Shown: positions 7,265 through 16,412, counted from the stretch's first letter. The stretch: 64,000 bases of DNA from Sulfolobus sp. S-194 (GCF_012222305.1 NZ_CP035730.1:2135501-2199500); one strand, 5' to 3'. The notes: generated from the letters alone by a model not told the origin. Numbers and translations are program-made.

Positions 7265-8503
7265 ATGTCAGAAAAATCTTGTGACTATTTAATAATAGGT
7301 AGCGGAATAGCTGGATATCACGCATTAAAGGAATTTGTTAAAGCAAAAGTTAATTCCAGAATAATTCTGGTAACAAGTGATACTGAATACCCTTATGATA
7401 GACCACCATTATCTAAATATTATTTAAGAAACGAAATGCCACGAGAGAAGTTATTCTTCGAACGTCAGGATTTCTATAAGAATATAAATAATCTAGAAAT
7501 CATTTTAAATAAAGGGGTTACAAAGATAGATACAAAAAATCATGTTGCTATACTAGAAAATGGAGACTCAATAAAATTTAATAAAGCCCTAATTGCAACT
7601 GGAGGAAGACCAAGAAAATTAAACCTACATGGAGAAGAACATGGCCATTACTTAAGAACTTTAAGTGATGCTGATAAATTAAAGAGAGATGTTTCAAATG
7701 CTAAAAATGCCGTAATTATAGGTGCTGGCTTTATAGGTGTTGAAGTAGCTTCTAGTTTGGTAACTTTAGGAGTTAATACTACCGTAATTGAAGTAAAACC
7801 CTATATCTGGAATACTTTTGTAGATGAAAAAATATCTAGATTCATACAACAATATTTTGAGAAGAAAGGAGTAAAATTCTTACTTAATGAATCTGTAAAA
7901 GAAATTAAGGTAGAATATAATAAGGTTAAAGGCGTTATAACTTCTTCGGGGAAAAATATAGATGCTGATTTAGTATTAGTAGCCGTGGGCATACAACCAA
8001 ATGTTGAAATTGCTAAAAATAGTGGTATTGAAGCTGATAATGGTATAATTGTAGATGAATATCTACGTACTAGCGTTAAAGATATTTATGCGGCTGGTGA
8101 TGTTGCAAACATTTACGATCCTAGAGAGAAGAAAAGAAAGAGAATTGAACATTGGAATAACGCAGAATATACCGGAAGATTAGCTGCAAGGAATATGCTC
8201 GGAAAAGAAAATACATATAATTTCTTATCAACAGTTTGGTCTGACATCTTCGATTTACATATAGAATCTGCTGGAGAAACCATGAATTATGATGAATATA
8301 TAGTAAGAGGGAAGTTTGACATTAATAGCCCTTCCTTTGCTGTAATATATTTAAAGAATGACTCGGTAAGAGGATATTTGGCTATAAATAGAGACCTCAT
8401 GGAATTAGAAACTTTAAATAATCTTATAAAGAATGGTTCTAATATCTCGAATATAAGAGATAAATTAGCTGATGAGAATTTTGATTTAAGTGACTTAAAA
8501 TAA
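7265..8503 (+). CDS. NAD(P)H:ferredoxin oxidoreductase, FAD-dependent (TodA/BphA4-like)
   Basis: Likely supplies electrons from NADH to the Rieske ferredoxin. An FAD-binding Rossmann motif GSGIAG lies at residues 13-18, followed by [10 protein letters not shown], typical of oxygenase-coupled ferredoxin reductases. A second dinucleotide motif GAGFIG lies near 153-158, with an acidic residue after strand two (VIEVK) favouring NADH. The motif YAAGDVA near 280 binds the flavin. The 412 residues are full length. It differs in type from the bacterial TmoF reductase (ferredoxin plus FNR domains). It carries operator site 3, which ties it to the monooxygenase. Confidence 0.88.
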   Translation: MSEKSCDYLIIGSGIAGYHALKEFVKAKVNSRIILVTSDTEYPYDRPPLSKYYLRNEMPREKLFFERQDFYKNINNLEIILNKGVTKIDTKNHVAILENGDSIKFNKALIATGGRPRKLNLHGEEHGHYLRTLSDADKLKRDVSNAKNAVIIGAGFIGVEVASSLVTLGVNTTVIEVKPYIWNTFVDEKISRFIQQYFEKKGVKFLLNESVKEIKVEYNKVKGVITSSGKNIDADLVLVAVGIQPNVEIAKNSGIEADNGIIVDEYLRTSVKDIYAAGDVANIYDPREKKRKRIEHWNNAEYTGRLAARNMLGKENTYNFLSTVWSDIFDLHIESAGETMNYDEYIVRGKFDINSPSFAVIYLKNDSVRGYLAINRDLMELETLNNLIKNGSNISNIRDKLADENFDLSDLK

Positions 8504-8533
8504 AAAGAAAGGAAAGAAAAAGTAGTAGATAAA

Positions 8534-9619
8534 TTATCCAAATTTATCAATAACAAATCTTCCAACGTTTTTATGCTCACTCATTTCTTTGTATGCATCA
8601 TTAACTTCATATATACTTATACGCCTATATATTATAGGATCTAGGTTAATTTTTCCCTCTTTAAAAAGGTTAAAGATAGTCTCATACTTTTGGGCAGGGA
8701 GCATTAGTACCCCTTGTATTTTTATTTCTCTGGCAACAACTAGATCTGCAGGTAATGGGAATATCTCTTTACCCTTCATCATCAAACCACCTAGTAATAA
8801 AGTTCCTTGAGGCCTAATTATGGGAAGAACTGGGATTATAGCATCAGGATTACCGGTAGTATCATAAACTATATCAACTAATCCATATTTCTTCATAATG
8901 TCTTCAGCAATTTTACTTAATTCGTCTGATTTCCCAGAGTAATGATATATCTCATTACTACCTAATAATTTAGCTTTTTCTAATGAATCCTTGTTAATGT
9001 CAATTACTATAACTTTTGCTCCAATACCATTTGCAATAGCTACGGCACTTAGCCCCATTCCTCCAGCTCCTATAACAACTACTGTATCTCCTGGTTTTAA
9101 GGAGGCTTTCATTGTGAATGCATTCCATGAAGTACCAAAACCGCAACCAGCTAATGCAGCCCATTCTGGTTTAATTTCTGGAGGAACTTTGACAAGATCT
9201 ACTACAGCTCTTTCTGGAACTAACATATATTCTGCAAAACACCCATCAATACCATAGCCAGCAATTAATAAATGTTCACATACATTAGAACTTCCTTCCA
9301 TACAGTATCTACAAGTTCTATTGTCTCCAGTTGAGGAAGCTGGCAATACGACCTTATCTCCCTTCTTGACTCTAATAACATTTTCCCCTACTTCAACCAC
9401 TTCACCGTATACCTCATGTCCTTGAGTTATCGGTAATTTACCACCACTCCATTCCATATAAGCTACTAATGCTGGATCTCCACGCCATAAGTGCCAATCA
9501 GATCTGCATATTCCACAAACCTTTACTTTTAATAAAACATCTCCTTTACCTACCTTTGGAATCTCTATATCCTCGATCTTAAGAGGCTTTTGGAATTCTA
9601 CTAATCTAGCAGCCTTCAT
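8534..9619 (-). CDS. Zinc-dependent alcohol dehydrogenase, medium-chain family
   Basis: Oxidises an alcohol to an aldehyde or ketone with NAD. Catalytic zinc ligands are Cys38 and His43 in GICRSDWH, His68-Glu69 in the GHE motif, and a Cys in AGCGFGTSW. The structural-zinc lobe has only three Cys (103, 106, 114), with Asp/Asn at the fourth position, as in some Sulfolobus ADHs that use an acidic ligand. The NAD motif GAGGMG is followed by VIVIDIN. An upstream in-frame codon exists at 9682, but the ATG at 9619 fits the family N-terminus and has a TATA box at -26 and operator site 4 36 bases upstream. It is convergent with the reductase gene. Confidence 0.88.
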   Translation of the reverse strand: MKAARLVEFQKPLKIEDIEIPKVGKGDVLLKVKVCGICRSDWHLWRGDPALVAYMEWSGGKLPITQGHEVYGEVVEVGENVIRVKKGDKVVLPASSTGDNRTCRYCMEGSSNVCEHLLIAGYGIDGCFAEYMLVPERAVVDLVKVPPEIKPEWAALAGCGFGTSWNAFTMKASLKPGDTVVVIGAGGMGLSAVAIANGIGAKVIVIDINKDSLEKAKLLGSNEIYHYSGKSDELSKIAEDIMKKYGLVDIVYDTTGNPDAIIPVLPIIRPQGTLLLGGLMMKGKEIFPLPADLVVAREIKIQGVLMLPAQKYETIFNLFKEGKINLDPIIYRRISIYEVNDAYKEMSEHKNVGRFVIDKFG

Positions 9620-9655
9620 CATAAGTATTTTTAACATATAATTTAAATTGATTTT

Positions 9656-9669
9656 TCTAACAAGTTTCA
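9656..9669. promoter_or_regulatory. Palindromic operator, site 4 (alcohol dehydrogenase promoter)
   Basis: TCTAAC-AA-GTTTCA on the + strand matches the reverse complement of sites 1 and 2 at 12 of 14 positions. It lies 36 bases upstream of the ATG at 9619 (minus strand), with TATA-like TTTAAAT at 9642-9648, about 26 bases upstream. The geometry is the same as at sites 1-3. Confidence 0.65.
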
Positions 9670-9901
9670 TATATTGATACAAAATTTTTAAAATTTATTT
9701 TAACACGCATATCTACACGAATATCGATTAATTTAATCTATAACTTAATAATATATGATATTTTGCTATTAGCTTTACTTTTCAGATTATTAGACCCAAT
9801 ATGTATCATTATCTTTAATTTAATACAAAATAAATATAGATTATATACTTATCTTTCTATTTATATAAAAGTTTATAAAGAGTATTATCATATTTTTTAG
9901 T

Positions 9902-10939
9902 ATGATTATAAAACCAGAACCTACATTAAAAGATTTACAATTTATTTTAGAAGAGAATAAAATAAAAGCAAGTGATTTACTAGAAATTTACAGAAGAATG
10001 ATATTATCTAGGTATTTTGAAGAAGAAATTAAGAGAATATATAATCAAGATAAAAATCCATTCAACATGTCTGTAGGCTTAATAAGAGGTGAAATGCACC
10101 TATCAATAGGTCAAGAAGCTATAGCTGTAGGGACTTTGTATAATGCTCGTGAGGAAGATGCTGTGATAAGTACTCACAGGCCTCATCACCATGCTATAGC
10201 TAAAGGTGTTAATTTGAAGGGGTTGGCTGCAGAAATATTTGGAAAAGTGACAGGATTATGTAGGGGTAAAGGTGGGCATATGCATTTGTTTGATAAAACT
10301 AAGAATTTTGCCTGTAGTGGTATTGTGGGTGCCTCATTCCCACAAGCTGCAGGAGTAGCATTCGCATTTAAATATCTTGGTAAGGATAATGTGGCATTTG
10401 CATTTGCTGGAGAAGGGGCTTCAAATCACGGAACGTTTTTTGAAACGTTGAATGTTGCTAGTGCGTGGGAGCTTCCATTAATAATTGTTATTGAAGATAA
10501 TAAATATGCTGACTCTACCCCCAAATCACTAACCATGGCTACCACTTTCCATTACCAACAAGGATTAGCAAATAATGTTCCGTCTTATTTAGTTGACGGA
10601 ATGGACGTAATCGATGTCTATATTACAGCTAAAAAAGCTGTTGAAAGAGCACGAAAAGGATTTGGACCAACCTTAATAGAAGCATTAACTTATAGATATG
10701 TTGGCCATTTTGAAGGAGACACAGAAGAATATAGAAGTAAGGAAGAAGTTGAATTCTGGTATAGCGTGGATCCAATTAGGAGGCTTGAGAATAGATTGTT
10801 AAAGTTGAGTTACGCTGATGAAGATAAGCTAAATAAAATTAAGGAAGAAGCTAAGAAAGAAGTAAGTGAGGCAATTAAGTTTGCAGTTGAATCACCTTTG
10901 CCCAATCCTAATGAGGCTTTTATGGGGGTGTTCGCATGA
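9902..10939 (+). CDS. 2-oxoacid/acetoin dehydrogenase E1 component, alpha subunit
   Basis: TPP-binding half of an E1 decarboxylase. The family signature is clear: HLSIGQEAIAVG, the STHRPHHHAIAKG segment, RGKGGHMH, and the TPP/Mg motif GEGASNHGTFFE followed by NKYAD near residues 178-210. Its length of 345 is normal. It overlaps E1 beta by four bases. No E2 or E3 gene lies nearby. An acetoin dehydrogenase (AcoA) is as likely as a pyruvate or branched-chain enzyme. The promoter is AT-rich and lacks the regulon palindrome. Confidence 0.85.
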   Translation: MIIKPEPTLKDLQFILEENKIKASDLLEIYRRMILSRYFEEEIKRIYNQDKNPFNMSVGLIRGEMHLSIGQEAIAVGTLYNAREEDAVISTHRPHHHAIAKGVNLKGLAAEIFGKVTGLCRGKGGHMHLFDKTKNFACSGIVGASFPQAAGVAFAFKYLGKDNVAFAFAGEGASNHGTFFETLNVASAWELPLIIVIEDNKYADSTPKSLTMATTFHYQQGLANNVPSYLVDGMDVIDVYITAKKAVERARKGFGPTLIEALTYRYVGHFEGDTEEYRSKEEVEFWYSVDPIRRLENRLLKLSYADEDKLNKIKEEAKKEVSEAIKFAVESPLPNPNEAFMGVFA

Positions 10940-11931
10940 AGATTAAGGGAATTAGTCAAGCAATAGCTAATGCAATAGCACAAGAAATGGAAAGAAATGA
11001 AAGAATAATAGTTTTGGGAGAGGATGTAACATATTGGGGTGCTGTTTTTGGCTTTACACAAGGTCTTTTTGAGAAGTTTGGAAGAAAGAGAGTAATTGAT
11101 ACCCCAATAACTGAACAGACATTCATGGGAATAAGTGTTGGTGCAGCAACAGTTGGTTTACACCCAGTAGTTTCCTTAATGTTTGTAGATTTCCTTGGTG
11201 CAGGATTTGATCAAATGTTCAATCATATGGCAAAGAACTATTATATGAGTGGTGGTCAATTCCCTATGCCAGTAACAGTAATAACTGCTATTGGTGGTGG
11301 ATATGGGGATTCTGCACAGCATTCTCAAGTACTTTATAGTCTTTTTGCTCATTTACCTGGATTTAAGGTAGTGGTCCCTTCAACGCCTTATGATGCTAAA
11401 GGTTTAACTATAAAAGCATTAAGAGATCCTAACCCTGTAATAATATTTGGTCATAAGCTTCTCACTGGATTACCGTTCCTACCCTTTGAAGGAATTGAAG
11501 AGGAAGTTCCAGATGAGCCTTATGAAATTGAGTTTGGCAAGGCTGCTATAAGAAGAGAAGGAAGTGATATAACTATTATAGCTGTTGGGTTAATGGTACA
11601 TAGAAGTTTAAGAGTTGCTGAGATGCTTCAGAAAGACGGTATTTCCGCTGAGGTTATTGATTTGAGAACTTTAGTGCCATTGGATGAAGAGACAATTACT
11701 AAGTCTGCAAAAAAGACCGGGAGGGTACTGATTGTTGATGAGGATTATATGAGTTATGGAATGAGTGGCGAAATTGCGTTTAGGATACAATCTAAAGCAC
11801 TAAAGAATTTAAAGGTACCAATTGAGAGGTTAACTGTCCCAGATGTTCCCATTCCGTTTTCAAAACCATTAGAAGAAGCAGTAATACCCAGTGTGAACGT
11901 AATATATGAGAAAGCTAAAAAGTTAGTGTAA
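10936..11931 (+). CDS. 2-oxoacid/acetoin dehydrogenase E1 component, beta subunit
   Basis: Partner of the preceding alpha subunit; together they form the alpha2-beta2 E1 that decarboxylates the substrate and passes the acyl group to a lipoyl carrier. Signature segments are VLGEDVTYWG, DTPITEQTFMG, the YGDSAQHSQ loop and VVPSTPYDAKG, and a transketolase C-terminal domain from about residue 200 (IEVIDLRTLVPLDEETI type). The 331 residues are normal. The start overlaps the alpha stop (ATGA). Confidence 0.88.
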   Translation: MKIKGISQAIANAIAQEMERNERIIVLGEDVTYWGAVFGFTQGLFEKFGRKRVIDTPITEQTFMGISVGAATVGLHPVVSLMFVDFLGAGFDQMFNHMAKNYYMSGGQFPMPVTVITAIGGGYGDSAQHSQVLYSLFAHLPGFKVVVPSTPYDAKGLTIKALRDPNPVIIFGHKLLTGLPFLPFEGIEEEVPDEPYEIEFGKAAIRREGSDITIIAVGLMVHRSLRVAEMLQKDGISAEVIDLRTLVPLDEETITKSAKKTGRVLIVDEDYMSYGMSGEIAFRIQSKALKNLKVPIERLTVPDVPIPFSKPLEEAVIPSVNVIYEKAKKLV

Positions 11932-12054
11932 AAATTTAGAATTTCAATTTATTTAGTTTTTGTATTTCCGCCTAGACGTAAAAATATTTTTAACTAAATG
12001 AAAATCTTAATCCATACTCATTATTTAAGTTTATGCCTTCATATATTGTGCGTC

Positions 12055-12184
12055 TATAGTGTCGTCATTTGTATATAATTTCATTAATTGAGGCTAAGCT
12101 CTATGAAGAGAAGATACTAAGATAAAGTTATTGTACACTTTATTTTAAACATAGAAATTTAAGTAGTTAAATGACAACACTATG
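12055..12184 (+). mobile_element. MITE, copy 2 (130 bp)
   Basis: Same family as copy 1, with ends TATAGTGTCGTCATT and AATGACAACACTATG and about 90 percent visible identity through the interior. The flanks share only 5 bp (GCGTC, 12050-12054 and 12185-12189), not a clean 9-bp duplication. It sits exactly against an IS110-like end, suggesting nested insertion. Confidence 0.85.
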
Positions 12185-12185
12185 G

Positions 12186-12350
12186 CGTCCAGTAATAAAT
12201 CTTTCGATTAAACTTCAAGCATAGTATCAGCTAAAATTGCCACGTGGGTTGAAAGGACTCACGTGGCGATTAATGGGGAGGGAGTTCTTCAATCACTTAG
12301 GTTCATAAGGCCTATTATTATACCAAACACTTCAAACAACGCTAACTAAC
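12186..12350 (-). mobile_element. Solo right end of an IS110-like element (possible guide RNA region)
   Basis: About 165 bp align with the non-coding end next to the IS110 transposase remnant at 45.2-45.7 kb, with shared blocks such as CAGTAATAAATCTTTCG and GCATAGTATCAGCTA. A hairpin GCCACGTG (12239-12246) with CACGTGGC (12260-12267) encloses a 13-base loop. The stem is conserved in the other copy with a compensatory change, while the loop differs. No transposase reading frame remains here. Confidence 0.55.
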
Positions 12351-12849
12351 TTCCTATATAAGACACACACCATATATTCAACCGTAAGAATATACTCCAT
12401 AAGTAATGACTAAAATAACGTAGAAAACTATCTAAATTAAACTTGAAAGCGAAAATAAGATTAATAGTTATATTTTTTAAATTTAATTTGATTTCTAAAC
12501 TATTTAAATTAATAATAGAACTTTATATAAAGTTAAATAATATTTTTAGGAAAATTATTATCTTCTAAATCTAAATGATAATTTAGTCAAAATTTATTCT
12601 TCACTAAAGGTAATAGATAAGATGCTAACGATCAAAGATAAAAATTTGCAGTTTACATCACAGTCTCTTTAAAACTATAATCCTGGTATTTTTAATAAAA
12701 TACTATCATGACCAAAATCAACAAAATAATTGATAGACTGAAATATGGAGATACTTTATTTTTATTAACTTATGATATTCCTAACTTTGATTGCCTAAAT
12801 TAAGGAAATGTTTTCATGTCTCATCCTAACAAAATTTAAATTAGCGTAG
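12351..12849. other. AT-rich stretch without recognisable gene
   Basis: Many stop codons in all frames and no repeated or structured segment that I can see. It probably contains the promoter of the small ORF at 12850 near its end. Confidence 0.5.
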
Positions 12850-13068
12850 ATGATAGGTAATTGTGTGATAGATCCAAAATTAATAATAAAGTTATTAGAA
12901 GATAGACAGAGACCTAGAGGTAGTAAGATAAAGGATGAAGACTTAAAGAGACTGGCCAAATTTGGAGAGGAGAATATGAAATTGCTGGAAGTGTTAGGCT
13001 GTTGGAAAATGGAAGGTGATATAATATATTACAAGACTGGTTGCTTAGGGAATTACTTTCAAGAATAA
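12850..13068 (+). CDS. Small hydrophilic protein upstream of nucleotidyltransferase, possible antitoxin
   Basis: 72 residues, not a family I recognise. It is charged and helical (RPRGSKIKDEDLKRLAKFGEE), with two Cys in the second half (LGCWKME and KTGCLGN). It overlaps the next gene by 28 bases, which suggests a co-translated pair. A short partner ahead of a stand-alone nucleotidyltransferase is the layout of toxin-antitoxin modules, but the role is inferred from position only. Confidence 0.5.
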   Translation: MIGNCVIDPKLIIKLLEDRQRPRGSKIKDEDLKRLAKFGEENMKLLEVLGCWKMEGDIIYYKTGCLGNYFQE

Positions 13069-13601
13069 GTGAGCTGAAAGGTAGTGAAACAGATCGCTTT
13101 CTAAAATTTCTAGCAATTTTAAATACTCTTCTAGAAGATAAGGGTCTTGGTAGGATTATTATCGTTGGAGGTTTTGCTGTAGAATTATATTCTGGTAGAA
13201 GCTATAGAACAGGCGATGTGGATGTGATAGTAGAAGGTATAGCGGAAAACTTAGTACGGCAAGTATTAAAGGAGATATCGGATTTTGGGCTAAGAATATA
13301 CTTACCTAAGATAAGGGAAATATCGGAAAAGGGAATTGACATAGTCGATAACGTTTATAATAAACGTAAATCTCCGCTTAAAGTACAAGTTGACTCTTAT
13401 TACATCTATATTACTCCGCCGGAAGAGGTAGTATTAACTTACCTAGAAGCATGGAAATTCTGGAACAGTATTGAGGATAGAAATAAGGCTGTTCTTGTTT
13501 ATTGCGCCCAACGGAACAGAATTGACGTTAATTACATAAATCTCGAAAGTGAGAGAAGAGGAGTAAAAGATTTCCTTGAGAAGTTGAAGGGTTATTGCTG
13601 A
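13041..13601 (+). CDS. Nucleotidyltransferase-fold protein (AbiEii/DUF6036-like)
   Basis: 186 residues with a nucleotidyltransferase-like core: GG-FAVELYSGR near residue 43 and RTGDVDVIVEG near 55-65, giving the paired-Asp motif DVD, then a second strand block. This is the pattern of AbiEii-type and related stand-alone nucleotidyltransferases, some of which act as toxins. Start is TTG 13041 inside the previous gene; no better start precedes the conserved region. Mobile-element debris lies on the left side, which fits a defence or stability module. Confidence 0.6.
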   Translation: MLRELLSRISELKGSETDRFLKFLAILNTLLEDKGLGRIIIVGGFAVELYSGRSYRTGDVDVIVEGIAENLVRQVLKEISDFGLRIYLPKIREISEKGIDIVDNVYNKRKSPLKVQVDSYYIYITPPEEVVLTYLEAWKFWNSIEDRNKAVLVYCAQRNRIDVNYINLESERRGVKDFLEKLKGYC

Positions 13602-14084
13602 GAAGATCTACTGAACTGACAAATGAATGACAGGCCTCGTTCCTTCTATGCGGTAGACACAAAATCATCTCCTTGAAAATAAATCTATTGTATTAATAAG
13701 TGTTTCTAATGAATTAAATATAAAATTTTCTAGGTTGAATAAATCAATAAACAAAATAATTAATAATAGCCTAAACTCTTCTTGCCTCACCTTCCCCTCA
13801 AACACGATATACAAGGAGGTCAGTTTCTATCAACTTGTAAGGATTTTCCACCACTCTTATCTTAGAAAGACTTTCGTCTTCTCTATTAGGTTTCATCAGC
13901 TGAGGAGTTAATACTTTGCCCTCCATATCTAGTTGAGGACATATTCTGTTCCATTAAGCTCTTAAGTGAAACTATCTTATTTGCCTCATAATCTCACTAT
14001 ATACTAAGAGTAATTTTAATCGAACTTACTCTTCCTAAAGTTGAATAGTTGAGATTTTTAACGTTCTTCTCATATTCTACTTTA
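13602..14084. other. Intergenic region with a possible short ORF remnant
   Basis: A minus-strand frame at 13926-13798 could encode 42 residues (MEGKVLTPQLMKPNREDE...). It has a plausible amino-acid mix but no recognisable family, and its upstream frame is broken by a stop, so it is probably a gene remnant. The rest is AT-rich, with a TATA-like TTTTTAA (14054-14060) for the gene at 14085. Confidence 0.3.
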
Positions 14085-14738
14085 ATGAGGAAATTAAGCC
14101 TAGAGGAATATCTTAATGAGTATTTGCCTAAGCTTAATGATGAAGAGACTTATCTATTTTATCTAATTTCAAGGGATAGAGAGGCTAAACAACAGGGGTT
14201 AAAAATAGACAAAGTACTTTATAGGATATGGGACGTTGAGCCTTTAAAGGCAGTAAAAATTCTTTCAGCAATTAGGGATAATGTGGAATTTGAGGTTAAG
14301 GGAATAAAAATAAAGAAGGAGTGGATAAAAATAATGCATGTTTTAAATCCCGTTAATATTTCAAAAGCATCTAAAGAGGCTGTAATAAGATTCTTGCAAG
14401 AATGTGAGAAGAAGCCTGATATTTCAAAAATACTCTTTTCTGAACTTCCCAGATACATAGACTTCAAGATTTTCATGGTAGATGTAGATTCTAAGGAAAG
14501 AAAAATAATTGAGCAAATGAAGGGTTTAAAACCCAGATTAGTTTTAACTACAAGGAGGGGATTTCACATTCACTTCTGGAGGGAAGATTTAGAAGACCCT
14601 CATGCCCTTTTTGCACTTGAGGACGTGGAAATAAAGACCAAGGATTCCATAGAATATGTACCTATTAATCAAGGGGTATTTACTCCAGAAGCTTATGAAA
14701 TAACTGATGTTGAGGAAATATATGGTCTTCTTGATTAA
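14085..14738 (+). CDS. Protein with primase-polymerase (AEP)-like core, unassigned
   Basis: 217 residues from the ATG at 14085, which has a TATA box near -26; an in-frame TTG lies upstream at 14049. The N-terminal 120 residues are helical and charged. The C-terminal part shows strand-D-x-D (FMVDVDS) followed about 25 residues later by [11 protein letters not shown]. That order, Asp pair then Gly-x-His-x-His, is the motif I/motif II layout of archaeo-eukaryotic primases. A motif III Asp is not obvious, and the protein is short. It is not the replicative PriS. Primase-like or a degenerate homologue are both possible. Confidence 0.45.
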   Translation: MRKLSLEEYLNEYLPKLNDEETYLFYLISRDREAKQQGLKIDKVLYRIWDVEPLKAVKILSAIRDNVEFEVKGIKIKKEWIKIMHVLNPVNISKASKEAVIRFLQECEKKPDISKILFSELPRYIDFKIFMVDVDSKERKIIEQMKGLKPRLVLTTRRGFHIHFWREDLEDPHALFALEDVEIKTKDSIEYVPINQGVFTPEAYEITDVEEIYGLLD

Positions 14739-14869
14739 TCTTATACATAAGAAACTACGAGTAGTTTTAATTAACTAACTATTGAACTGCTTATATTTTA
14801 TTCTCTTCATTAAGAACTTACTCTACTATTTCATGAAAATTTATATAGACATTTTACGTATCATTACTT

Positions 14870-15262
14870 ATGAGAGGGTTAAGCGAAGGTATTGTTCATC
14901 TTATTATCTTAACTGCAGCAGTTGTCATGACTCTTATAGTTATAGCCTTTATCTTCGGAATGTTTGGAGGTTTATCACCGTTAATAGAGGCTTATCAAGT
15001 ATATGATGCAGTGTTATATTCCCATAACGGACATTATTATCTAAATTTCACTATTAGGAATAACTTGCCTATAACTATAACAAACGTGGAAGTTGTTGGC
15101 ACTCCTTTAGTTAATTCCACTACTATACAACTCCAAACTGGTACCCATTCCTTGACTGTTGAATTTCCGCAATCATATACTCTAATTCAAGGAAATATAT
15201 ATACTGTTGTAGTTAGTCTAGGCAATGGAAACAGTATTGATGTTTCTGCCTCATACGAATGA
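14870..15262 (+). CDS. Type IV pilin/archaellin-like protein
   Basis: 130 residues. The N-terminus MRGLSEGIVHLIILTAAVVM is a class III signal: a short basic leader, then an uninterrupted hydrophobic helix to about residue 33, which should be processed by PibD and assembled as a pilus-type subunit. The remaining 95 residues are beta-rich and Thr/Asn/Gly-rich with N-glycosylation sequons (NFT, NST), as in secreted Sulfolobus pilins. It has its own promoter with ATATAGAC-type A/T box upstream. No assembly ATPase or platform gene is adjacent. Confidence 0.65.
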   Translation: MRGLSEGIVHLIILTAAVVMTLIVIAFIFGMFGGLSPLIEAYQVYDAVLYSHNGHYYLNFTIRNNLPITITNVEVVGTPLVNSTTIQLQTGTHSLTVEFPQSYTLIQGNIYTVVVSLGNGNSIDVSASYE

Positions 15263-15291
15263 TTTTTTATCCTACTTTGTAAACTATTCTC

Positions 15292-15882
15292 ATGAAAAAA
15301 GTAATCACAAAAAATTATGTGATTACTACTAACAGTGACGACTTATCTCAATTGCTTTCATTTTTAGAGAAATATAAAATAAGGGCTTACAACTATAAGG
15401 TAAGGTACATTTCTGATAAGATATCTACAAGGATTGTTTTGTCTGAAAATGTTATCCTCTCGATAGAAAATCTTCCTTTAGATGAGGCTGAAAAGCTAAT
15501 TCCTAAAGAGGAAATTCATTCTTCCTCATATTATCTTGAGTTTCATAATGTCCCTCCTTCAAATATCAACTTCTTTAATTCCCTTTCCTTCACAGAGGCA
15601 GAATTTCATGTGTTTTTCTCTAACATCCTTTGTAAAATAGAAGGATTTAGATGCAAGGTTAAAGAATTAGAAGTTTTACAAATTTTATCCCAAATTTTTC
15701 CAGTAGTAAAAAGAATGGTTAAGCCATTTAATATGAATTTCTTGGTAAGTAAGGACAGAGAGTCTTTAATATGTGAGATTTTACTGAAATCAATCGGAGT
15801 AAGAAATATGAGTGAAATAAATAATTGTAGAATAACAGGGAATAAGGTAATGTATAAAGATAGTATTTTATTTCAATGGTAA
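15292..15882 (+). CDS. Conserved-looking hypothetical protein
   Basis: 196 residues, no family recognised. Mixed alpha/beta composition without signal peptide or membrane segment, with three Cys (near residues 115, 121 and 163). It starts 30 bases after the pilin-like gene on the same strand and may share its transcript. It is convergent with the dCTP deaminase-like gene, with only 15 bases between the stops. Confidence 0.5.
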   Translation: MKKVITKNYVITTNSDDLSQLLSFLEKYKIRAYNYKVRYISDKISTRIVLSENVILSIENLPLDEAEKLIPKEEIHSSSYYLEFHNVPPSNINFFNSLSFTEAEFHVFFSNILCKIEGFRCKVKELEVLQILSQIFPVVKRMVKPFNMNFLVSKDRESLICEILLKSIGVRNMSEINNCRITGNKVMYKDSILFQW

Positions 15883-15897
15883 ATCCTTTTAATGCGG

Positions 15898-16380
15898 TTA
15901 AATCAATATACCACCCTGATATTTTCCATTATATAATCTTTCTGTTGGTTTATCAAGTTTGAGGAATATTAAATGGTGTGTTGCCATGCCTTTTTTGAGA
16001 GAAGAGTTATATACAGCTGTAATTGCCACGTTCACTTTACCCTTATAGCCGGCATCAATTACTGTTGGAGGTGCCAAAAAACCATTCCTTGCTAATGTGC
16101 TTTTTAAGGTTATAAGTATTGCTAAATCTGCGGGCATGTCAAATTCTTCACAAGATTCAAATAAATAAGTATGATTTGCATTTAATACAGCTTTATCTTT
16201 AAATTCTATTTCTTTTAGTGTTGCTTTCTTTTCCGGCAACTCTGCACCTTGAATTACCTCGTAATATTTATCGCCGCAAATTCTTAAATCATAACCGTTT
16301 TCTCTAACATTTTCCTCAGAGTAATTTAAAATAACTTTACCTAGTAATTTTTTAATTGACTGGTGAGAGAGAATCATCAA
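15898..16380 (-). CDS. dCTP deaminase / dUTPase family protein
   Basis: Trimeric beta-fold enzyme of dUTP/dCTP metabolism that limits uracil in DNA. The N-terminus ([11 protein letters not shown]) matches Dcd proteins. Other conserved parts are NGYDLRI near residue 28, [10 protein letters not shown] near 92-101, and the [14 protein letters not shown] segment near 107-120 with the Asp expected to contact the sugar. At 160 residues it is slightly short for Dcd (about 180). Whether it deaminates dCTP, hydrolyses dUTP, or both cannot be read from the sequence. Confidence 0.8.
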   Translation of the reverse strand: MMILSHQSIKKLLGKVILNYSEENVRENGYDLRICGDKYYEVIQGAELPEKKATLKEIEFKDKAVLNANHTYLFESCEEFDMPADLAILITLKSTLARNGFLAPPTVIDAGYKGKVNVAITAVYNSSLKKGMATHHLIFLKLDKPTERLYNGKYQGGILI

Positions 16381-16412
16381 TTTTTCTGTTAGCCTCTTCG
16401 TCTTATAAGGAT

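Noticed and set aside
12050-12189. Target-site duplication of MITE copy 2
   Set aside because: Only GCGTC (5 bp) is shared, whereas copy 1 has 9 bp, and the right GCGT belongs to the adjoining IS end. Probably coincidence.
13798-13926. 42-residue minus-strand ORF
   Set aside because: No family, upstream frame broken, no promoter; noted only as a remnant within the intergenic entry.
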